A stretch of DNA of 64,000 bases from NCBI GenBank assembly GCA_037965595.1, contig CP150183.1:3596001-3660000 (forward strand). Reading direction: 5' to 3'. Position numbers and translations under genes: made by a program. The notes under the pieces were generated by a model. That model was not told the DNA's origin and ran no database searches. It saw nothing but the letters and a program-made list of their open reading frames with translations. Origin of the DNA: Alkalihalobacillus sp. FSL W8-0930 (GTDB lineage Bacteria > Bacillota > Bacilli > Bacillales > Bacillaceae_D). Positions 8,446 through 16,470 of the stretch are shown here, one piece after another (positions within the stretch are counted from its first letter, which is position 1; every line of letters begins with the position of its first letter).

Positions 8446-9198
8446 GTGATTGAGGTTAAACAAATTAAAAAACGATTTGGCGAGCATATTGTGTTGGATG
8501 GCATCGACCTTAATGTAAAAAATGGCGAAGTGGTCGCCGTAATCGGTCCATCTGGTTCGGGAAAATCAACCCTCCTGCGTTGCTTAAATCTTCTTGAACA
8601 ACCTGAAGCAGGGATGATTCAGGTTGGTAACACACAACTCAATGCAGCGAGCTACTCAAAGAAGGAAGCTCATGCATTGCGGAGAGAATCCGCTATGGTC
8701 TTCCAGAACTACAATCTTTTTAAAAATAAAACGGTATTAGAAAATATTGCAGCTTCCCTACGTATTACGAAAAAAATGAGCAAAGCAGAGGCTCACAAAA
8801 TCGCCTTTGAGTTGTTGGAGCAAGTAGGCTTAACTGATAAAGCACAGTCATACCCTATCACCTTATCAGGCGGGCAACAGCAGCGTGTAGGAATCGCCCG
8901 CGCACTTGCTGTGAACCCTACCGCTCTTCTACTGGATGAGCCTACCTCAGCACTTGATCCAGAGCTTGTCTCAGAGGTTTTACAGGTGATCAGGTCCATC
9001 GCTAAAAAAGATACAACCATGATTATCGTTACTCACGAATTAGCTTTTGCTCGCGAAGTAGCTGACCGCGTCATCTTTATGGCGGACGGTCACATCGTCG
9101 AAGAAGGCAATGCACGTGAGCTGTTTGACAATCCAAAGCAGGAACGTACGAAACGATTTATTAAACAACTGAATCAAACGGAAGAAGCAGACCGGTAA
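8446..9198 (+). CDS. yxeO: Amino acid ABC transporter ATP-binding protein, YxeO type
   Basis: A 250-residue ABC ATPase. Walker A GPSGSGKST is at 34-42, signature LSGGQQQR and Walker B LLLDEPTSAL lie in the middle, and the switch His is in THE. Start is GTG at 8446 behind TAGGAGGG. It powers the YxeM/YxeN importer. Its TAA sits inside a strong hairpin (9189-9214), and the next gene is yxeQ; the deacetylase gene yxeP that follows yxeO in B. subtilis is absent here. Confidence 0.9.
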   Translation: MIEVKQIKKRFGEHIVLDGIDLNVKNGEVVAVIGPSGSGKSTLLRCLNLLEQPEAGMIQVGNTQLNAASYSKKEAHALRRESAMVFQNYNLFKNKTVLENIAASLRITKKMSKAEAHKIAFELLEQVGLTDKAQSYPITLSGGQQQRVGIARALAVNPTALLLDEPTSALDPELVSEVLQVIRSIAKKDTTMIIVTHELAFAREVADRVIFMADGHIVEEGNARELFDNPKQERTKRFIKQLNQTEEADR

Positions 9199-9214
9199 AT
9201 ACACCGGTCTTTTG
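9189..9214 (+). terminator. Intra-operon hairpin with T-tract
   Basis: Perfect 8-bp stem AGACCGGT/ACCGGTCT with loop AAATAC, followed by TTT. The yxeO stop codon is inside it. It looks like an attenuating terminator that would lower expression of yxeQ relative to the transporter genes, and it marks the place where yxeP would be expected. Confidence 0.65.
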
Positions 9215-9232
9215 CTATTAGGAGGGATATCT

Positions 9233-10576
9233 ATGACATGCTGGACAAGTACTTTATCACACCTCGTTGCGCACTCCGAGCCGAGTGACGAGGCGATTTT
9301 ATCAGCGAAAAAGGGATTGCTTGATTATCTTGCCTCAAGCCTGACAGCGGGTCAGACCGCTACCGGCAAATTACTCATGAGATGGTTTGATGAAGAAGGT
9401 GGACATGCAGATGTGCCCCTACTTGGAATGCACAAGAATGCGTCGGCAAGGCAAGCGACCTTATTTAATGGGTACTTAGGCCATGCACTGGATCTTGATG
9501 ATGTACACACCGACGTACGAGGACATCCAAGCACCGTCATATTGCCAGCCCTGCTCTCTGTCGCTGCAACAGGTTCATACACTGGGAAACGCTTTTTGGA
9601 AGCGTATGTGGTCGGAGTTGAAGTGATGGCTCGTTTAGGACTCTCGATTGGGAATCAGCACTATACAAAAGGTTGGCATAATACGGCGACACTCGGAGGC
9701 ATTGCTGCGGCATGTGCCTGCGCCTATTTACAAGAGTTCACCGCTGAAAAGATAGAGCGCGCAATTGGGCTCGCCGCAACCCAGAGCTCAGGGATGCGCA
9801 ATCAGTTTGGGACAGAGGTCAAACCATTACATGCAGGGTTCGCTGCAGAAAATGGTTATACTGCTTCCAAGCTAACAGAGCTAGGTTTAGCTGGTTCAAA
9901 CGATACGTTAGACGGGGAAAGTGGATTTCTTACACTCTACGGTGACGGCGCGGAACATGCTAATCAACTAACGGAGGGATGGGGCGACTCATGGAAGATC
10001 TCAAAGCCCGGTCTTTGGTTTAAGTTATATTCATTCTGCTCAGCCGCCTTCCACGCAGCCGATGCATGCAAGGAACTAATCAGCCAATACACATTCACCC
10101 TAGAAGACATCCAAAGGATTGAGGTCATCTACCCGCCAAAAGGCGATTCAGCGCTCATTCACACTCGCCCTCAAACAGGTGATGAAGGCCGGTTTAGTGT
10201 TGAGTACATCGTCGCTTTGTTCCTTACCAATCGGACAGCAACTCTATCAGATTTCACTGATGAAGTCATACCAGAATCTATCCGCCATGTGATGAACATG
10301 GTAACGAGGCAGTATGATGCTACGATTAGGCCATCGCCTCACGCTGTGCCAAAGGGACGATTTACAATCGTGCGTATTCATTTAGAGAATGGAACCACCA
10401 TTGAATCAAGAGTTGATGCCCCACTCGGATCAACGGACAAACCACTTTCAATCGATCAGCTTATACAGAAACTGAATGCGGCCTGTAGCGCAGTACAAGT
10501 AAAACAAATCAAGCAGGCTGTGCACGGTCTTGATGCAGCATCTACAATGGATGAACTCATTGAAGCTATTCGTTAA
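9233..10576 (+). CDS. yxeQ: MmgE/PrpD family protein, YxeQ type
   Basis: A 447-residue MmgE/PrpD protein (family members include 2-methylcitrate dehydratase; usual length about 450). The family features include GHALDLDDVHTD, GWHNTATLGGIAAACA and a late KGRFTIV segment. ATG at 9233 is seven bases after GGAGGG; an in-frame TTG further upstream at 9212 has no ribosome site. In yxe operons the role is not settled; a dehydratase, lyase or racemase step on the succinyl-derived fragment is an inference from the family. It is the last gene of the operon; no obvious terminator separates it from the NSS transporter 98 bases on. Confidence 0.85.
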   Translation: MTCWTSTLSHLVAHSEPSDEAILSAKKGLLDYLASSLTAGQTATGKLLMRWFDEEGGHADVPLLGMHKNASARQATLFNGYLGHALDLDDVHTDVRGHPSTVILPALLSVAATGSYTGKRFLEAYVVGVEVMARLGLSIGNQHYTKGWHNTATLGGIAAACACAYLQEFTAEKIERAIGLAATQSSGMRNQFGTEVKPLHAGFAAENGYTASKLTELGLAGSNDTLDGESGFLTLYGDGAEHANQLTEGWGDSWKISKPGLWFKLYSFCSAAFHAADACKELISQYTFTLEDIQRIEVIYPPKGDSALIHTRPQTGDEGRFSVEYIVALFLTNRTATLSDFTDEVIPESIRHVMNMVTRQYDATIRPSPHAVPKGRFTIVRIHLENGTTIESRVDAPLGSTDKPLSIDQLIQKLNAACSAVQVKQIKQAVHGLDAASTMDELIEAIR

Positions 10577-10674
10577 TTCTCTGATAGATGTTGTCTAAAC
10601 ATTCACTTGTTTCTATCTTCTCCCTCTGCTAACATGAAATAATGCTTTAAAGAGGAAAAGAGGACGTAAACATC

Positions 10675-12045
10675 ATGTCAAACGCAACCGAACAATGGTC
10701 ATCTAAGCTTGGATTTATCTATGCAACAGCCGGCAGCGCAATTGGTCTTGGCGCAATCTGGAAATTCCCGTACATTGCCGGTCAAAGTGGAGGCGGCGCT
10801 TTCTTTCTCGTCTTCCTATTACTTACACTGTTTTTAGGTGTACCCTTATTAATTGGAGAATACATTCTTGGTCGTCATTCTGGAAAGGACGCCATTCAAA
10901 CATATAAAACACTGGCTCCGCGATCACCCTTTCAAGTAACCGGATGGCTTGGGGTTGTCTGCTGTTTTCTCATCCTGTCCTTTTACAGTGTGATTGGCGG
11001 TTGGTCCTTGTTATACCTCGGATCTTCAGTCACTGGCCAGCTTTCTAACCTATCATTAAATGAATCACAGGACTATTTCGGTCAGCTTATTGCAAGTCCT
11101 GGACTCGCACTAGGTGCTCAGCTTGTCTTTATCCTACTAACCGCACTTGTTGTAGCGAAAGGTGTTCAAAAAGGAATCGAACAAGTCAGCAAATGGATGA
11201 TTCCATCCCTACTCGTGTTATTAGTGATTCTAGCCGCTTATTCCTTAACACTTGATGGCGCAGTCGAAGGCATTCAATATCTGCTTGCACCTGATTTTTC
11301 AGCAGTTGATGGAGAGACGATTCTTTTTGCCTTAGGGCAATCCTTTTTCGCATTATCTGTTGGGGTTTCGGTTATGGTTACCTTTAGCTCCTATGCCTCA
11401 AAACAACAGAATCTTCCTGCCTCAGCGATGACACTGGCCATTATGAATGTCTTAGTTGCACTACTGGCAGGGCTTGTGATCTTCCCGGGTGTGTTCACGT
11501 TCGGCTTCCAGCCAGATGAAGGACCTGCCTTAATTTTCGCCGTATTACCTGCAATCTTTGAACAAATTGCCTTTGGACAAATTTTGTTAATCGCGTTTTT
11601 TGTTTTATTTTTATTTGCTGCATTAAGCACGGCCTTCTCATTACTTGAGATTATTGTTGCTGCATTTGTTCGAGGAAATCAGGACAAGCGCAAACAGGCA
11701 AGCTGGCTTTTTGGATTCCTCATTTTTCTAGTTGGAATTCCATCTACATTATCGTACGGCGTACTTTCCGACTTTTTTATCGGAGGTCGATCCTTTTTCG
11801 ATGCAGTCGATTACATGACAAGTAATGTATTAATGCCACTCGGCGCCTTGTTAATCTGTCTATTTATTCCTCGGAAAATAAATAAAGACATCCTCTTGCA
11901 GGAATTTCAATCCGGCTCCAACGCCGGCAAAAAACTATTTGTCCTCTGGTATGCTCTCGTCAAATATATAGTGCCATTTGCGATTGTCATTGTTTTTATT
12001 GATCAATTATTTGGCTTAAATCTAATCACACTCATATTTGAATAA
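10675..12045 (+). CDS. Neurotransmitter:sodium symporter family transporter
   Basis: A 456-residue Na+-dependent transporter of the SNF/NSS family with about eleven transmembrane helices. The hallmark TM1 motif ATAGSAIGLGAIWKFPY is complete, followed by GGGAFFLVFLL and GEYILGR. Substrate is most likely an amino acid or similar small amine, driven by Na+. GAGGA precedes the ATG by several bases. It may be read through from the yxe operon, since no terminator was found between them; a separate promoter is equally possible. Confidence 0.9.
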   Translation: MSNATEQWSSKLGFIYATAGSAIGLGAIWKFPYIAGQSGGGAFFLVFLLLTLFLGVPLLIGEYILGRHSGKDAIQTYKTLAPRSPFQVTGWLGVVCCFLILSFYSVIGGWSLLYLGSSVTGQLSNLSLNESQDYFGQLIASPGLALGAQLVFILLTALVVAKGVQKGIEQVSKWMIPSLLVLLVILAAYSLTLDGAVEGIQYLLAPDFSAVDGETILFALGQSFFALSVGVSVMVTFSSYASKQQNLPASAMTLAIMNVLVALLAGLVIFPGVFTFGFQPDEGPALIFAVLPAIFEQIAFGQILLIAFFVLFLFAALSTAFSLLEIIVAAFVRGNQDKRKQASWLFGFLIFLVGIPSTLSYGVLSDFFIGGRSFFDAVDYMTSNVLMPLGALLICLFIPRKINKDILLQEFQSGSNAGKKLFVLWYALVKYIVPFAIVIVFIDQLFGLNLITLIFE

Positions 12046-12051
12046 TGATGA

Positions 12052-12086
12052 ACAGACCTCTTGCAGTTGCAAGGGGTCTGTTGTGT
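12052..12086 (+). terminator. Intrinsic terminator of NSS transporter
   Basis: Nested stems ACAGACC/GGTCTGT and CTTGCA/TGCAAG followed by a broken T-tract TTGTGT. Confidence 0.6.
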
Positions 12087-12110
12087 CAGTATGAGCCTTT
12101 TCACATCTCG

Positions 12111-12250
12111 AACGCTTCAGTCTTCCTGCTAATGCTCCAGTTTTCCCGCTAATGCTACAATTTCATTCCTTAATGCTCCAGCCTTCCTGCTAATGCTCCA
12201 ATTTTGATCCTTAACGCTCCAATCCTCCTGCTAACGCTCCAATCCCCCCA
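12111..12250. repeat. Degenerate 20/21-nt tandem array (array 1)
   Basis: Six complete units and a partial seventh, alternating 20 and 21 bases: 12111-12130, 12131-12150, 12151-12171, 12172-12191, 12192-12212, 12213-12232, then 12233-12250. Plus-strand units start AATGCTCCA or AACGCTCCA; 20-mers end CTGCT or CCGCT and 21-mers end ATTCCTT or GATCCTT, so the true period is a 41-nt dimer. It fills the space between two convergent terminators. On the minus strand it begins right after the U-tract of the YxeA-family gene terminator. Confidence 0.85.
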
Positions 12251-12254
12251 CCCA

Positions 12255-12290
12255 CAAAAAAGCAACGAACCTCACTTTCAGATTCATTGC
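12255..12290 (-). terminator. Intrinsic terminator of YxeA-family gene
   Basis: Minus-strand stem of arms at 12283-12290 and 12262-12269 (GCAATGAA with TTCGTTGC), followed by TTTTTTG. Array 1 starts directly beyond the T-tract. Confidence 0.75.
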
Positions 12291-12300
12291 CTACACTTCT

Positions 12301-12645
12301 TTATGATTGTTCGTCTAACTCTTTCTTAATCTCCTCAGGAACATCCGATTCGTTCACTTCTTGATAGGTCTTTGCTTCACCATTTCTCATTGTGACGGTG
12401 AGATACGCTCCCATACGTAATTTTTTCATACCACTAAATTCAATCGTTTCACTATCTCCATCTTTTGTTATACCAAGTGTTTCGTAATTTCGATTGGTCG
12501 CCTCTGGTGGAGCATCAGCGGGCTCAACTCCCTCATCTACAATCTTTACATAATAGTCTTCTTCTTGAAAGCTAGTAAAGACCATGTACCCCGCAATGGC
12601 TGCGACGATTACTAAAATAAACGTAATTCCTACTTTTTTCATCAT
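12301..12645 (-). CDS. YxeA family (DUF1093) protein
   Basis: A 114-residue small exported or membrane-anchored protein. Residues 5-23 form a single hydrophobic signal/anchor, followed by YYVKIVDEG, YETLGITKDG, FSGMKKLRMGAYL and a C-terminal KTYQEVNESDVPEEI; these are the conserved blocks of the YxeA family. Function is unknown. Two ATGs lie in tandem at the start (12645 and 12642); AGAGGTG precedes them. The family name is unrelated to the yxeK operon next door. It ends in a terminator that borders array 1. Confidence 0.85.
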   Translation of the reverse strand: MMKKVGITFILVIVAAIAGYMVFTSFQEEDYYVKIVDEGVEPADAPPEATNRNYETLGITKDGDSETIEFSGMKKLRMGAYLTVTMRNGEAKTYQEVNESDVPEEIKKELDEQS

Positions 12646-12738
12646 CTAGCACCTCTCTTCTACTTCTTAGTTTACTATTCACGAAGAGAGGAACCTATAG
12701 ATTTCACTTACAGAAACCTTACATCTCTGTTAGGTTTC

Positions 12739-13668
12739 TTAAAACAAAAGTTGACTGAAATAAATAAAGAAGGTCACGGTGAAGCAGCTGGCAATCGTTG
12801 AAACGAGTACAGCCTGCGCTGCATACTCCGGATGATTGTTGTACTCCAAGGCAAATAGTGCACTATTTCTCGACATGGGGAACGAGCTTGCAATTAAAAG
12901 ACCCTGCGCCACGGTGCCGTCCAATCCCATCACCCAGATAACGAGGAGTCCAATAAGCGGAGCTGCCACAAGTCTCCCGACAATCGAAACAAAAAACAAC
13001 AGAGAGAATTGCTTAAGGGTTGGGTAGGCAATTTGCGCTCCCAATACAATTAATGCTAGCGCAATAAACCCATTCGAAACTTGCTCCATAGGTGTCTGAA
13101 TAAAGGCTGGAATCTCCCAAGGCACTTGATAAAAAATCAATCCTACTACAAGAGCATAAATAATCGGTGTTTTAAACAGCTCTAATAGGTTGCTCCAAGA
13201 GCCATTTGATTTAGTTGATGCCGAGATCATGAGGCCATATGTATACGTAATTAAATTTTGGAACATCAGTACAATAACCTGTACGGAAATACCAAGTGGG
13301 TTTCCCGCAAAGACCAATTGACTAACCGGCAACCCAAAATTCCCAGAATTCATTAGCACAATACTATTTTGAAAAGTTGGTGCAAGGCTTGAATCGATCT
13401 TTAAAAGCTTCACCAACCCCCAGCTAAGAAAAGCCAAAATAACAAATTGAATCACTAAGAATCCACCAATATCAAGTAATAATCCAGCATCCAAATTACT
13501 ATTTGAGATATTAACAAACACAACGACAGGAAGGAAAAAGTTCGTTAATAGCTTTGAAAAGGAAGCTAAGTGAAAGGAAAACTTTCGATGAAGCAGTGCT
13601 CCTGCTAGTAGTAAAACAAAGATTGGAAGCATGACTTGAATAACGATCTCCAATAAAAAATGCCACAT
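12739..13668 (-). CDS. AEC family transporter
   Basis: A 309-residue permease of the auxin efflux carrier/malonate family with about ten transmembrane helices in two five-helix halves. Family segments include NFFLPVVVFVNIS and GNFGLPVSQLVF in the first half and SFPMSRNSALFA in the second. AGAGGGAT precedes the ATG at 13668. It lies 20 bases downstream of the 3-hydroxyisobutyryl-CoA hydrolase gene and is probably cotranscribed, which would suit export or uptake of an organic acid, but that is inference. Confidence 0.87.
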   Translation of the reverse strand: MWHFLLEIVIQVMLPIFVLLLAGALLHRKFSFHLASFSKLLTNFFLPVVVFVNISNSNLDAGLLLDIGGFLVIQFVILAFLSWGLVKLLKIDSSLAPTFQNSIVLMNSGNFGLPVSQLVFAGNPLGISVQVIVLMFQNLITYTYGLMISASTKSNGSWSNLLELFKTPIIYALVVGLIFYQVPWEIPAFIQTPMEQVSNGFIALALIVLGAQIAYPTLKQFSLLFFVSIVGRLVAAPLIGLLVIWVMGLDGTVAQGLLIASSFPMSRNSALFALEYNNHPEYAAQAVLVSTIASCFTVTFFIYFSQLLF

Positions 13669-13688
13669 ACCCTATCCCTCTTCTATCT

Positions 13689-14738
13689 CTATTTTTCTAA
13701 AATCGATTGGACCGTTTCAGTAGGTACTTCTTGAACAGATTGGTACTCAAACGTTGGCTCTGTTCCTTTATCGACTAATAAGCAGCGAACCCCTTCATAG
13801 AAGTCATCACACTCCATAAACCGGGAGGCTACGTACTTATCAATTACTAATGCCTCATGAAAAGAAGTAAGATTGGTTCCGTTTGTTACATGAGCAAATG
13901 TCACACATAATGAGAGCGGCGACCTATTTTGAAGCTTGTTATATACACATTTAGCATCACTCGAAGCGTCTTCTCTTAAAGAATTCATGACTTCAGTTAT
14001 TGAAGAATGAGAAAAATGCTTTTCAATGAAAGGGGTTAAATGATGGAGTCGTTCACTTTCTGGAGCTGGTTTGCCGAGCTTCCGCACACAATCATCTATG
14101 CTTGTACGAATTTCTTTTACCTCTCTCCATTCACGATGTATCAATTCATCTCTAAGCTTTGCTACGTCTTCTGATTGAACGTACCAATCCGCCACACCTA
14201 TGGCTATTGCATCACCCGCTTGAATGGTTTCTCCAACAAGACCCAAATACATTCCAGTCGATTTAGAAGCTTGATTTAGAAAGTAAGCTGCACCGACATC
14301 TGGAAAGAAGCTAATCGCTGTTTCTGGCATGGCCCATTTTGTTTTTTCAGTTACTATGCGAACATCCGCACCGTAGGAAAGACCAACACCGCCTCCCATA
14401 ACGATTCCGTCCATAAGAGCAACAATTGGCTTAGGGTAATCGGATACCAGTTGATCTGTATCATATTCTAATTCAAGAAAGGCAGTTGATTTAGCTCTAC
14501 CCTCATCACTATTTCCATTATAATAGAGCTCCTTGATATCCCCACCTGCACAAAAGGCTTTCTTCCCTGAACCTTCTAACAGGACTATATGTACATCACC
14601 CGCCCCCCTCCACGCATGCAGGGTTTCATTTATCATCTTCACCATTTTTGATGAAAGTGAATTCAATGCCTTTTCTCTATTTAAGGTAATGATCCCAACT
14701 CCGGTTTTCGTTACATATGTCTGGACGTCTGCTGTCAT
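13689..14738 (-). CDS. 3-hydroxyisobutyryl-CoA hydrolase-like enoyl-CoA hydratase/isomerase protein
   Basis: A 349-residue crotonase-fold protein; the length and the MPETAISFFPDVGAAYFLN block are those of 3-hydroxyisobutyryl-CoA hydrolases (valine degradation) and not of the 260-residue enoyl-CoA hydratases. The oxyanion-hole segments GSGKKAFCAGGD and GIVMGGGVGLS are intact. ATG at 14738 has AAAGGAG eight bases before it; the frame extends nine codons further but without a ribosome site. A catabolite-response-like element lies about 65 bases upstream (14802-14815). It is followed by an AEC carrier gene in the same direction. Confidence 0.85.
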   Translation of the reverse strand: MTADVQTYVTKTGVGIITLNREKALNSLSSKMVKMINETLHAWRGAGDVHIVLLEGSGKKAFCAGGDIKELYYNGNSDEGRAKSTAFLELEYDTDQLVSDYPKPIVALMDGIVMGGGVGLSYGADVRIVTEKTKWAMPETAISFFPDVGAAYFLNQASKSTGMYLGLVGETIQAGDAIAIGVADWYVQSEDVAKLRDELIHREWREVKEIRTSIDDCVRKLGKPAPESERLHHLTPFIEKHFSHSSITEVMNSLREDASSDAKCVYNKLQNRSPLSLCVTFAHVTNGTNLTSFHEALVIDKYVASRFMECDDFYEGVRCLLVDKGTEPTFEYQSVQEVPTETVQSILEK

Positions 14739-14801
14739 ATCGATTCTCCTTTTCCAAAAAAACACGACCTGCTTCGACCATAGCAGATAAAACAGAAAAC
14801 G

Positions 14802-14815
14802 TGCAAGCGCTTAAA
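14802..14815 (-). promoter_or_regulatory. Candidate cre (CcpA) site
   Basis: TGCAAGCGCTTAAA; read on the minus strand it matches the cre consensus TGnAAnCGnWnnCW at all but one fixed position. It sits upstream of the 3-hydroxyisobutyryl-CoA hydrolase gene, a sensible target for carbon repression. Confidence 0.45.
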
Positions 14816-14818
14816 CAC

Positions 14819-14847
14819 AAAAAAACCTAACACCCTTGGATGTTAAG
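14819..14847 (-). terminator. Intrinsic terminator of the PadR operon
   Basis: Minus-strand arms CTTAACATCC and GGGTGTTAGG, followed by seven T. Last element of the PadR/2TM operon. Confidence 0.65.
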
Positions 14848-14850
14848 CTC

Positions 14851-15471
14851 TTACACCGTTCTTCGATACACAAAGAAGTAGATGGCTAAAGGCCACCATA
14901 ACACCACAAAAATTGGATACACCGCCCAAACCACATCTGGTGAGGTCAGTGCATTCACATTCCAAAAGAAAATGGTCACAAGTATTGCGCCAAATACGGA
15001 AAAAAGCATGGGCCTCCTAGCAAACGTCACCGCTAAAGGCCACCAAAGAATGACAAAGGCCGGAAAAATGAACCATGGAAAGCCTGTTTGAAAAAATATG
15101 TTTAACGCAATGTAATAAAGAATAAACACGAGACTAGCAAGGATAGAAAATGTAGCCTCACCTGCTCGTCGACCAGCAAAGACAATAAGTGGCCAATATA
15201 GTAGTGGCAACCAAGCATAAAGGATCCAATAATAATCTGGTGTCTGTACGAGATTAATAGCGAATAACACAGTAATTAATAGAATCGAAACAATAAGTGC
15301 GTACCACTTGTGTCCATCAGAAAACTTAAATAACACATTAAGCGGCCACAATATTAGGAACAATGCTGGATAAATGGCCCAAAGATTCGTCGGAGTCGTT
15401 AACCAGTTCACCACAAATAGAAATGCAATCGTAAATAAAGATGCAATGATGGAGAATGGAAAAGATCTCAT
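14851..15471 (-). CDS. Membrane protein of four tandem two-helix modules
   Basis: A 206-residue, almost wholly hydrophobic protein made of four copies of a roughly 48-residue two-helix module. Each copy has an N-terminal helix with a conserved Asn, a short loop with a Pro (TTPTNLW, QTPDYYW, QTGFPWF, TSPDVVW), Trp-x-x-Tyr/Phe, and an exit helix ending WP-L (LILWPL, LLYWPL, ILWWPL, VLWWPL). Related to 2TM-domain proteins. ATG at 15471 overlaps the stop of the preceding gene (ATGA) and follows GGAGG. Function unknown; the operon suggests PadR-controlled envelope physiology. Confidence 0.8.
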   Translation of the reverse strand: MRSFPFSIIASLFTIAFLFVVNWLTTPTNLWAIYPALFLILWPLNVLFKFSDGHKWYALIVSILLITVLFAINLVQTPDYYWILYAWLPLLYWPLIVFAGRRAGEATFSILASLVFILYYIALNIFFQTGFPWFIFPAFVILWWPLAVTFARRPMLFSVFGAILVTIFFWNVNALTSPDVVWAVYPIFVVLWWPLAIYFFVYRRTV

Positions 15472-15896
15472 GCTTTTCTTCCTCCTTGCTTTAACCAATG
15501 AAAATACATAGATAAGGGCCACCATAGAATGGCAAAGGTCGGATATACAAACCAAATCGTTTGTGGAGAATATTCAAGATTCATAAAGACCATTAAAGCA
15601 ATGATTAACGCACTGCCCCAAATAGAAAAGAGTAGATTTAGCTTTGGATGTGTCTTTTTACGTGATTTTATGGGTGCAGGCGTTGTCGTCCCTTGTAGTT
15701 CAGCTTTAATTTCATCAATGTCGCCAAAGTCTACAATGGTTTTGTTAATCGCATCTTCTTCATTTTTGCCCTGCTCCATTAAGTCCTGTGCTTTCTCCTC
15801 CAGGTTCATAATGATTTCTTCTTTTACTTGTATCACTTCTTCTGTATCCTGCAAATCCTGAAACAAACGCTCGACATGCTGTTTGATTTTCTTCAT
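15468..15896 (-). CDS. HAAS-type permease-prefix domain plus one 2TM module
   Basis: A 142-residue protein. Residues 1-65 are a charged helical domain (VERLFQDL, EEIIMNLEEKAQDLMEQG, DFGDIDEIKAEL) of the HAAS/DUF1700 type that usually pairs with PadR regulators. After a basic linker, residues 85-135 form one copy of the same two-helix module (YSPQTIWFVYP, ILWWPL) that is repeated four times in the next gene. ATG at 15896 overlaps the PadR stop (TAATG) with GGAGG in the end of padR, so all three genes are translationally coupled. Confidence 0.8.
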   Translation of the reverse strand: MKKIKQHVERLFQDLQDTEEVIQVKEEIIMNLEEKAQDLMEQGKNEEDAINKTIVDFGDIDEIKAELQGTTTPAPIKSRKKTHPKLNLLFSIWGSALIIALMVFMNLEYSPQTIWFVYPTFAILWWPLSMYFHWLKQGGRKA

Positions 15897-16231
15897 TAAT
15901 CTAACTCCTCCATAAATAAATTCAATATCTCCTTCATTTCCTTCCACTCATTCATGGTTTCTTTTAAGTACGCCTTCCCAAGGATTGTGATCGCGTAATA
16001 CTTTCGCTTGCCACCTTGTGATTGTTGACCAAAGTATGAGGCGATTAAGTCTTTCTTCTCAAGTCTCTGAAACACCGCGTATAATGTGGCTTCCTTTATC
16101 TCGAATTTCCCTTCGGTTCGCTTGCTAATCTCTTTAGAAATCTCATAGCCATAACGATCTTTTTCATAAACTAACCGAAGAATGATGGAGTCAACATGAC
16201 CCCTTAACATATCACTACGGATAACAGACAC
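15896..16231 (-). CDS. PadR family transcriptional regulator
   Basis: A 111-residue PadR repressor: winged helix with RGHVDSIILRLVYEKDRYGYEI, the recognition region KEATLYAVFQRLEKKDLI, the wing GGKRKYYAITILGKAYL, and a C-terminal dimer helix. Start is GTG at 16231 with a weak AAAGCAG site; an ATG seven codons later is possible but would remove conserved residues. It heads a three-gene coupled operon and probably represses its own promoter, which is bracketed by two inverted repeats. Confidence 0.88.
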   Translation of the reverse strand: MSVIRSDMLRGHVDSIILRLVYEKDRYGYEISKEISKRTEGKFEIKEATLYAVFQRLEKKDLIASYFGQQSQGGKRKYYAITILGKAYLKETMNEWKEMKEILNLFMEELD

Positions 16232-16241
16232 CTGCTTTCAT

Positions 16242-16314
16242 AATTACTCTACGTGATAGAACTATATGTGATAAAGTAATTATAAAATGGATTACTCTAT
16301 CTGTCAAAGTAATT
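16242..16314 (-). promoter_or_regulatory. Consensus promoter with two PadR operator candidates
   Basis: On the minus strand a perfect sigma-A promoter, TTGACA (16302-16307), 17 bases, TATAAT (16279-16284). ATTACT/AGTAAT inverted repeats flank the -35 (16291-16313), and a second AATTACT/AGTAATT pair (16242-16248 and 16275-16281) covers the start region. Within the latter, TGATA steps occur twice. The layout fits tight autorepression by PadR. Confidence 0.6.
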
Positions 16315-16340
16315 TCAGATAAGAAATATACACAGATATA

Positions 16341-16470
16341 GCGACAAATTCGCTTCGGGAGCAACTCTCGCTTTCGGTGGGTACGGTCTTAGCCTCTTAC
16401 ATGGAAAAACACTACCACTTTAGAAACTTCACCACATGTTGTATCCACTGGAGTCCGCAGCTCGATTTCT
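16341..16470. repeat. Decayed copy A of an interspersed Bacillaceae repeat
   Basis: Blocks TCTCGCTTTC, GGGTACGG, TAGCCTC and GGAGTCCGCAGCTCG occur in the order seen in copies at 20.4 and 21.7 kb. The rest has diverged. The remainder of 16315-16650 holds no gene or signal that I can support. Confidence 0.5.

Noticed and set aside
12301-12645. YxeA-family gene as part of the yxe sulfur operon
   Set aside because: The shared yxe prefix is only a naming accident; it is on the other strand, beyond two terminators, and has no link to the pathway.
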